From Didymodactylos carnosus (Eukaryota > Rotifera > Eurotatoria > Philodinida > Philodinidae): a stretch of 29,083 bases of DNA. Both the position numbers and the translations under genes were made by a program. This document shows, piece by piece, positions 22,804 to 29,083 of this stretch; position 1 is the first letter of the stretch; each line of letters begins with the position of its first letter. The notes under the pieces were generated by a model. It was given only the letters and a program-made list of their open reading frames with translations, was not told the DNA's origin and did no database searches. The stretch spans positions 1-29,083 of the forward strand of contig CAJNOQ010001718.1 of assembly GCA_905250885.1 (NCBI GenBank), in the 5' to 3' direction.

Positions 22804-23671
22804 CTATGCAGTTAACACAAAAAGTGTTTCGTTGAGTTTTTCGGCTAAAAGCTGTAAAATTGCCCTTCCTTCCCGGACTAACTTCCGGTGCTTAGACATT
22901 GTCGGATAACACTTGTCAATGGCAGTAGTCACATCGGTGATGATAGTGTTTCGATCCTCTGGATGCACACACGACACTAGTACTTGCTTGAGTGTTTGCA
23001 TGATTTACACGACGTTTTGCCGGGTATGACCAGTGGAGATCAAGAATGATTTCAACTCGTCAATATTGTTGCCATAGTTCAATTCGAACAATTTACGCAT
23101 GGAACCGTCAAAAGGACTTTCGTTCAGTTTGGGGAATTTCCTAAGTTTTGCCTTCATTTGCACACTCATCGACCCGATCAGCAGGTGTGACTCAGACACA
23201 GTAAGGCGTTGTATATGCGCTGATAACATATCGATCTCCTTTTGGTGGCATTTCAGTTGAGGAAAAATGTTATTTAACACATCACGACTAGAGCGTGGGT
23301 TAATTGTGAGTAGTTTGATACCAAAAACCATATTCCATCCAAAGCGTCATCCAATCTTTTCTGCAACGGTTGAAAATCATCATCGTCTGGCATCGTTTCT
23401 TGCTTCTCTTGCGACTCGATTTGCCCATTAGGACACTTGCCATTGCAGTTGCTAGCTTTTCACTCGACATCGTGGATAGTTCAGTTTCGTATGCTATTGC
23501 AACGTTCAAACTTTGAGCCTTGTCTTGCTGATGATCATCTCAGAAATGATTGAGTACAGTTTTTGTTTCGTTGTAGGCACGACTGGCAGACGATGGAGCA
23601 CTTCACCCAAGATGACCAACTTCGAAGTTCAATAGCTTTTAATAACGGTGAAAAAGTTTATCTTCAGCCAT
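22804..23671 (-). pseudogene. decayed protein-coding copy, unidentified
   Basis: From ATG at 23671 (MAEDKLFHRY) one frame runs about 100 codons with stops at 23639-23641 (TAA), 23603-23605 (TGA) and 23540-23542 (TGA), each one C-to-T change from Gln or Arg. It continues to GKSSRKRSKK. The reading then shifts (PDDDDFQPLQKRLDDALDGI) and shifts again near a T run at about 23325 into a 108-codon frame (INPRSSRDVLNNIFPQLK...) ending at TAA 23005. After that stop the same frame goes on for 66 codons (QTLKQVLVSCVHPEDRNTII... to FVLTA) to TAA 22804. It looks soluble, helical and charged. No introns are evident and an AATAAA lies downstream, so it could be a processed pseudogene or a TE-borne gene. 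No domain recognised. Confidence 0.7.
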
Positions 23672-23755
23672 TTTCACTTTGCAAGTCTCTGATTAACAGC
23701 ATTCACACTAAAATTGTCCTTCCGCGTCATCAAGAAAATCCTCATCGATTTTCTA

Positions 23756-23977
23756 GACAGTAAAAAATAATTCGACTTTTTGATTTTCGAAAGTCCATAT
23801 ATAAAATTCCTGAGGATTTTCTATAAATAATTCCCACCAAGCTACGAAATCGATGTCGATTTTCCACATTATTGGAAATTCGATTTTCTATAATCTGGAA
23901 AATCCGTGAGGATTTCATATATGGACTTTTTGAAAATCGCCGAGTATTTCCTATAAATAATTCCCTACTTTACAGTG
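23756..23977. mobile_element. 222-bp TA-flanked MITE
   Basis: Flanked by TA on both sides (23754-23755 and 23978-23979). The termini are GACAGTAAA and TTTACAGTG, an imperfect inverted repeat with the ACTGTAAA look of Tc1/mariner ends. Inside, AGTCCATATATRAAAT and neighbouring CCTSASGRTTTTC sequence occur in inverse orientation at about 23790-23822 and 23900-23930, and CTATAAATAATTCCC occurs in direct orientation at both ends. No coding capacity. It sits just upstream of the pseudogene at 22804-23671. Confidence 0.6.
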
Positions 23978-24896
23978 TATGATATTGTGCACAAGTGAAG
24001 ACATTTTACAAGCGAAGGAAGAACACAGCGTTTGACCATGAATAGATGTATCACACAGCGAGATAGAAGCAAATTCTTCGAAAAGCGGACTCAAATTACA
24101 CGTTCAAATGTTTTAAAGCTTCTTAAATTTTTAGATATATCCAGGAAAAGCACGTGCCATCGCCGCTTGATTGCTTGCTGAAGGACATATTTGCGAAATC
24201 AATCACGTCTTATACAAAAATGTTCTGAAATAAATATAGAAAAAGAGTGCATCCTACTTTGGAGACCAATGATTTGTATATCTAGATATTTATGAACTAA
24301 ATATTTTTCTCCTTTGTACTACTATTTCGATTCCCTTCAAACAACCTATCGTAACTGACAGACTTAACGAAAATATGTTAATATTACATTGTTGTTGAAT
24401 TTTGATTCTGATCGTATGCTGTGAAAGATGACGCTTGTAGGTGTTAAAAATCATCTTCAATGGAAATTTTTTATTTATCTATATCATGAACATGTTTCTT
24501 GTTGTCTCCATTCGCTTCAGCTGATGTTTATATTGTGCACGAAAGAGAAAAAACGATACAGAAATGTTATTTGTTTATTCTAGATAAATAATCACATTAG
24601 GATTAAAGAAGATGACACTATTTTTACTTCTTTCTAAAAAATTAATATAGAGTTCACGCAGGCATCTTAATGATACATAATGGTTACAGTTAGAATAAAA
24701 TGAATTTATTCGAAAATATCTGTGATAATTGTGATATATTTTCATAAAAGTCGATGACAACGAGCAACAATCAATTAAGAATTATACTCTTTCATTTATG
24801 AAGTCAATCTAGTACATCTGTCGAGAATATATTCGATGTTCAACGATAGATATATATTTGAAGAACACAGAATAACTAATAAATATAAGTTTATAA
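23978..24896. other. 3' flank of the Phox2-like gene, no gene seen
   Basis: AT-rich sequence between the MITE and the stop codon of the homeobox gene. The right half is probably the 3' UTR of that gene, read on the minus strand. Short frames on either strand have no coding character. Confidence 0.45.
24705..24710 (-). other. candidate poly(A) signal of the Phox2-like gene
   Basis: AATAAA on the minus strand about 190 nt past the stop. A second AATAAA lies at 24574-24579. Which one is used cannot be told from sequence. Confidence 0.35.
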
Positions 24897-27096
24897 TTAT
24901 GAAAAATATTTCATTTCATTATTTGATGAATAGCATGTATCATCGACAATATTATCTGGAATATAAATATCCGATCGAATAACATCCTTTACTTTTGTCG
25001 AATTCAAAGCAGTTTTATTGTTCATGTCTATAATTGATTTCTGTTCATTTTCACCGTGCCATTTCGATGATTCTTTACCTATAAAAGAGAAACATATAGA
25101 TGATGAAGAAGTGATGAGATTATTATAAGAAAAAGTTCTTTGATGACGCCCATCACTTAAATAATGTTTTATTCAAAATTAGATAATTGAAAAAGTTTCG
25201 AATTTAATTTTCAAGTAATTAATAAAAAACCACATAATGATGTGCGCCCATATCTGAAAAGCAATGGATTTTTGTTCCTACCGTCGAAAGAGTTATGAAT
25301 TGGACTAAAATTAAGGTACATAAATACTTACTGCATGCTGTATGTTTTTTGCATTCATTTACAGTTTTAACTGTTTTATTTGTTATTGTTGTAATTGATT
25401 TCGATTTTGCATCAGTATCTGTTGTTATTGGTTGTTTTTGCCTTTCTTGTTTACGAAATTTGGCGCGTCGATTTTGAAACCATACCTAAAATAAAATTTT
25501 AAAATAAAACGTTAAAAATTATATCATTTCATTGTACATACTTGGACTCTCGCCTCTGTCAGATCACTTCTCATTGCTATTTCTTCTCTTGTATACACAT
25601 CCGGATAATGAGTCTAAACATTAATGTTATACTTTGTAAAAGATAATGAAATGCAGAGATCTTGCACCTGTTGAAATGCTTTTTCTAATTCTCTTAGTTG
25701 AATACTTGTAAATGTTGTTCGAATTCGTCGTTGTTTTCTTTTATTATCCATTGATGATGCATTATTGAACGCATCGGATAGAGTTTGAGAACCAAACATT
25801 TTATAAGATTGTAAACCTTTAAATACAAATGTGGCATAAGCAGATAATTTTTCTGATTGATAATCAATATTCACATTGTAGTGTCAAAGAGTCATATCGG
25901 GTGGCCCAGAACGAATGGCCCTCCTCGTATTTTGCTTATAATTTTTTTCTTTTCAATCCTTAGACCTAACTGTTTTTCTAAAAGATGCGTCGTCAAATTC
26001 TCTACAAGACTTGATCAAACTTACTTCTATACAAAGTTAAGAAGAAAAATTAAACGAAAAATACTCAACATAATGAAACGGACCAACTTTCTAAGCCGAA
26101 AAAACGTTTTGTTCAACTACTTTCAGTGACTGGATGGTAAAAAGAAAAGAATATACGCATTTTGTAGCTTTTGAAAACCTCCATCAATCAGTATTAGGTG
26201 CACAAATACAAAATCGAATCTTTGAGGTACAAAATCATCTTCGTTTTCTCCTCTTTGAGGCTTTGCAAAATCTAGCTATTTAAATGTGTAGATTCGGAGC
26301 TCCCAGAAAATGCTGCATAACGAAGCCAAAACAGCACTTTTTTAGCTGGGTCTTTTTTTATTTTTATGAGAAATGACACCTGTGTCAGGTTGTTTAAAGT
26401 TAGCTTAAGGCTTTCTTCGTAAATTAACCTGTCGAACAATAGCAGATTTTGGTCACTCTGAGATGAATTTTGGAATGTTAGATTTTTCAGTGTTCACTTA
26501 GATGTGAACGAACTGTGAACTGCATATGGAGAAAGAGCGCACTTCAAAGTAATCAAAAATATCTTCATTTTTGTTTCATTGTCTTTAGAATTGCTTAAAT
26601 ACTCTAAAATTTGTAAAATAAAATAGCTCAGAAAGTGGTCCGTTTCATTATGTTGAGTATTCTTCGTTTAATTTTTCTTCTTAACTTTCTATAGAAGTAA
26701 GTCTGATCAAGTCTTCTAGAGAATTTGACGATGCATAGGTCTAAGGATTGAAAAGAAAAAAATTATAAGCAAAATACGAGGAGGGCTATTTATTCTGGAC
26801 CACCCGATATTTGCAATGTTAAACAACTTACTTTGCATTGTTGCTGAATACAAATTTGGATGTCGATGAGGTAGACCAGCAGTAAATGATGTTCGATACA
26901 TAGAAGCGGCGGCTGATGCCGCTGATGAATGATACGTTCGAAATTGATTATTCGTTGAATTAGCAGCAGCAGCAGCAGAAAATTGAGCAGTACAAGTTGA
27001 AAAATCGGTGGATGAATATGGATTATAGGTTGTATCAAAACCGGCTGCTAATGCTGCACCAACAGTATCAAACGGTAAAAAATAACTGTCCATCAT
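24897..27096 (-). CDS. Phox2-like paired-class homeobox transcription factor
   Basis: Five exons, all junctions GT-AG and in phase: 27096-26832, 25852-25668, 25613-25542, 25485-25332, 25078-24897 (TAA). They total 858 nt, 285 residues. Introns are 979, 54, 56 and 253 nt. The N-terminus (MMDSYFLPFDTVGAALAAGF) is Tyr/Ser/Ala-rich with two short Ala tracts and recalls the Phox2 start. SYKMFG precedes the homeodomain as PYKFF does in Phox2. Homeodomain residues 129-188 carry KRKQRRIRTTFTS, THYPDVYTREE, DLTEARVQ and VWFQNRRAKFRKQER; Q50 and AKFRKQER point to Phox2 and not Arx/Al (AKWRKQE). The 97-residue tail is Lys/Thr/Asp-rich with no domain and no long Ala tract. Exon 2 could also start at 25816 in the same phase. 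In animals studied Phox2 drives visceral and autonomic neuron identity. Confidence 0.88.
25444..25733 (-). CDS. homeobox (60 codons over three exons)
   Basis: Homeodomain codons occupy 25733-25668 (positions 1-22), 25613-25542 (23-46) and 25485-25444 (47-60). The intron between 46 and 47 is the position shared by many paired-class genes. The 54-nt intron between 22 and 23 is not one I know from vertebrate PHOX2. Recognition helix is W48 F49 Q50 N51 R53. Position 38, normally a hydrophobic core residue (Ile in Phox2 and Leu in Antennapedia), is Ser here. Confidence 0.9.
25897..26807. mobile_element. 911-bp TA-flanked MITE in the homeobox gene's first intron
   Basis: A TA dinucleotide lies directly outside each end (25895-25896 and 26808-26809). 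Ends are TCGGGTGG...CCACCCGA. The terminal inverted repeats are about 185-200 bp and about 90 percent alike by eye: 25897-26097 and 26622-26807. The left one has an extra 18 bp or so around 25975-25995. The 520-bp centre has no transposase frame. The TA target and long inverted repeats fit a non-autonomous Tc1/mariner-type element. Removing it with one TA leaves an intron of 66 nt, the usual size here. Confidence 0.85.
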
Positions 27097-28423
27097 AGTT
27101 TTGTCCTATTCAACTCAAAAGTGGCATAAAAGTTTTCTTATTCTTATATTCACACTTTCAACACGATGATCAAATATTTCAATATGTTCTCTCGCGTTTA
27201 TTCTATTAATTTATATATTTGTCTAAATTTTCATCTTACTTATTTCGGGAAAAAAAAAGAAAATAGACTAACAAGTGTTTCTCTTTCTTTCTCTTCTTGT
27301 TGAAATTAATTTTTTCCTCAACAACGACTTAGATATAAACACATTGTTTCCCCCTCCGTCTATTTAACAAATTACAATCGTCAATATGGTCATCAAATAG
27401 AGACAGATATGCCAAAAACATATTATAATCAATCACTTTAAAAATTGAACGTCCCAGTAGAACATTTTTGATTTCATTTAGAACAATTTCTTATGACATT
27501 TCGTTTTTCTCATCTTATCAATATTTCTCTTTGCTGCTGTAATTGGTTCATAGAACAGTATAGCGTAAACGATAAGAATAAGAATTACTATTTGTTCAAA
27601 TCTTTTCTTATAAGTTAACAATCATAGACATGCAGTGTGTTTTTTTCTTACAAATAAAATGGTAAATACAGATAGTTGTTTATCAAAGTTGACGAACGAT
27701 TGATTCAAATATCTCTCTTTGACTCAATTTTTGTTGATATAATTTTGTCAAGATTTCTAACATTTATAACACTACATTAAATAGTTAACTGGCAATTGAT
27801 CATTGAAGCAGTTTTCATCAATTTTGAATATTAGAGGATATTGCAGTTTATTAATAATGAAATAGGCTCACGTCTCTTTTCTATTGACGTCACACTTGTA
27901 TTGATAATTTTAAATCGGTTTTATTAATTCATAATGAGTAAGCAGAATGTATTATCCATTGTATCTATAATGATTTATTGAGCAACACTTGGCTGATACG
28001 AAATAGATAAGATTTAATTCAAAGGGAAGTCGCACAAAATCGTCGCATAGTTAGTGTAAAAGCCTTTTTTAGCTTTCTCACTTGTTAGGAAAAGCAAAAA
28101 CTTTTGAATTATTGAGTGGAAATCATTTCTAGGATGGTTTATTGGTCGCGGCATTACTACTAAACTCGATCAATGATCTTATGTGTAGCGTATGCTATAA
28201 CCTTCGTTTGTTCCGTTTACGTGATAAAGAAAAAAGAGCGGTGAGGGACCCTCTTAATCAACATAGCTCACTAGAAACATGTTTTTTTTCTTTTTCCGTT
28301 CCAGATCGCACACATTTTTTTTCTATATATTTCCTCGCACTCTCGTATGATTGGTTTATTTCTAAGTGTATACAGCCTATCTGTAAAAAGAAGCGGATAT
28401 TGAAAAAATTCGAAGACACTTCG
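27097..28423. other. upstream region of the Phox2-like gene, no gene seen
   Basis: It should hold the 5' UTR and promoter of the minus-strand homeobox gene, but no specific site can be called. A plus-strand frame at 28142-28552 depends on a TA microsatellite (repeated Ile-Tyr codons) and is not supported. Confidence 0.4.
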
Positions 28424-28446
28424 ATATATATATATATATATATATA
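28424..28446. repeat. (AT)n microsatellite
   Basis: Uninterrupted AT repeat of 23 bp. Confidence 0.85.
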
Positions 28447-28480
28447 CATTCATTTCAAACTTGGAAATGTAGAGTCAGAT

Positions 28481-28998
28481 GGAGTAATTCCGGCCACTTG
28501 CACAAAATTTCTTAGTATTTTGCGTATTTCTAAGGCGTTTTTAATCGGATAAGTGTGCTATTGAATATGAAGATGGAACTAACAGTTCTCTATCCGCTGA
28601 TGGAAAAAGTTCCTAAAAATCCCTCTCCATTTTCGACCAGTGTTCAAAAGGAGACAGCGACTTCCAAACCGGTCGGAATTACCCCATGTGGGGTAATTCC
28701 GGCCGGTCCATTCAAACACATGGAGTTTTCTGAAACAAACCTCTGCTAATTAACGATAAGTACTAATCAGATAGAAATTACACCAGTTTGAAGCTTTTCT
28801 TCTCTTCTACCTGTCATACAAATTTGAAATTATTAGCACCTATTCTAACGAAGTTAATTAAAATATAGTAAGACGTGGTTAGATTTCTGATTTTTTCACT
28901 TTTCTCGATTGGAGTAATTCCGACCTGTCAGCTATTTTTCTTGGGGTAATTCCGGTCGGTCCATTCAAATACACGGAGTTTCCTGAAACAAACCTCTG
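28481..28998. repeat. dispersed repeat family with GGRGTAATTCCG core
   Basis: The 15-bp core GGRGTAATTCCGRYC occurs forward at 28481-28495, 28690-28704, 28911-28925 and 28943-28957, and reversed at 28671-28685. A longer direct repeat of 57 bp follows two of the copies (28689-28745 and 28942-28998, few mismatches: TCCATTCAAAYACAYGGAG and TGAAACAAACCTCTG). They lie 253 bp apart. It probably belongs to a mobile element that extends beyond the right edge. Confidence 0.75.
28668..28706. repeat. near-perfect palindrome within the repeat family
   Basis: The reversed copy at 28671-28685 and the forward copy at 28690-28704 face each other across a few bases. They form 18-bp arms with one mismatch and a 2-3-nt centre, giving a very tight hairpin or cruciform. 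It may be the junction of two element ends. Confidence 0.75.
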
Positions 28999-29083
28999 GT
29001 ACTTTTCAGAAGTAGATTTCTGACATACTCTTCAGGTAAAAGGTATTCGTCATGTCATTATCTACAATATATGTGAAAATTGC

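Noticed and set aside
25857..26129. 90-codon plus-strand frame beside the homeobox exon
   Set aside because: It is the left inverted repeat of the 911-bp MITE read through. The matching minus-strand sequence at the other repeat gives the same false reading after the homeobox exon 1 donor.
28142..28552. 136-codon plus-strand frame
   Set aside because: It is held open by the AT microsatellite (repeated Ile-Tyr) and ends in the dispersed repeat. No domain or start context.
28690..28700. GGGGTAATTCC as an NF-kappaB site
   Set aside because: It is 11 bp rather than the 10-bp consensus, and its copies are explained by the dispersed repeat.
28555..28749. 64-codon plus-strand frame
   Set aside because: Half of it is the dispersed repeat with its palindrome. 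The apparent protein is a by-product of repeat sequence.
1..29083. tRNA, rRNA or CRISPR array
   Set aside because: No cloverleaf with conserved T-loop sequence, no rRNA-like GC-rich block and no regular repeat-spacer array was seen on either strand.

Overview
This is nuclear DNA of a metazoan. Two genes can be read as spliced exons with GT-AG junctions and matching phases: a PDZ-domain gene of the PDZRN3/PDZRN4/PDZD4 type on the plus strand, and a Phox2-type paired-class homeobox gene on the minus strand. The DNA is very AT-rich. Many introns are only 54-66 nt, a few are 1-3 kb, and small inverted-repeat transposons are common. This would fit an invertebrate such as a bdelloid rotifer (Rotaria-like), but that placement is inference. 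No rRNA, tRNA or CRISPR was seen.

Layout. 1-2130: no gene seen. 2131-3021: a compact block unlike the rest. It holds an intronless 114-codon ORF for a four-helix membrane protein, then a Shine-Dalgarno-like AGGAG 8 nt before a second short ORF with a signal-peptide-like start, then about 400 bp that reads as coding in successively shifted frames. It may be decayed bacterial DNA. 4132-4591: weak ORF remnants. 4592-11351: AT-rich, microsatellite-rich DNA without a convincing exon, probably partly a large upstream intron. 11352-18206: six exons of the PDZ gene, whose 5' end is not visible. 18230-20956: nothing convincing. 20957-21654: a foldback-type element. 21846-22320: frameshifted 3' end of an unidentified gene. 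22804-23671: a second pseudogene with four in-frame stops and about two frameshifts. 23756-23977: a TA-flanked MITE. 24897-27096: the five-exon Phox2-like gene, 285 codons, whose first intron carries a 911-bp TA-flanked MITE. 28481-28998: repeated copies of a GGRGTAATTCCG-containing sequence that appear to run on beyond the window.

The PDZ gene and the Phox2-like gene converge on a roughly 6.7-kb interval full of pseudogenes and mobile-element remnants. Nothing suggests that they act in one pathway. PDZRN-type proteins are scaffolds or E3 ligases at junctions and synapses. Phox2 proteins are transcription factors of visceral and autonomic-type neurons in animals studied.
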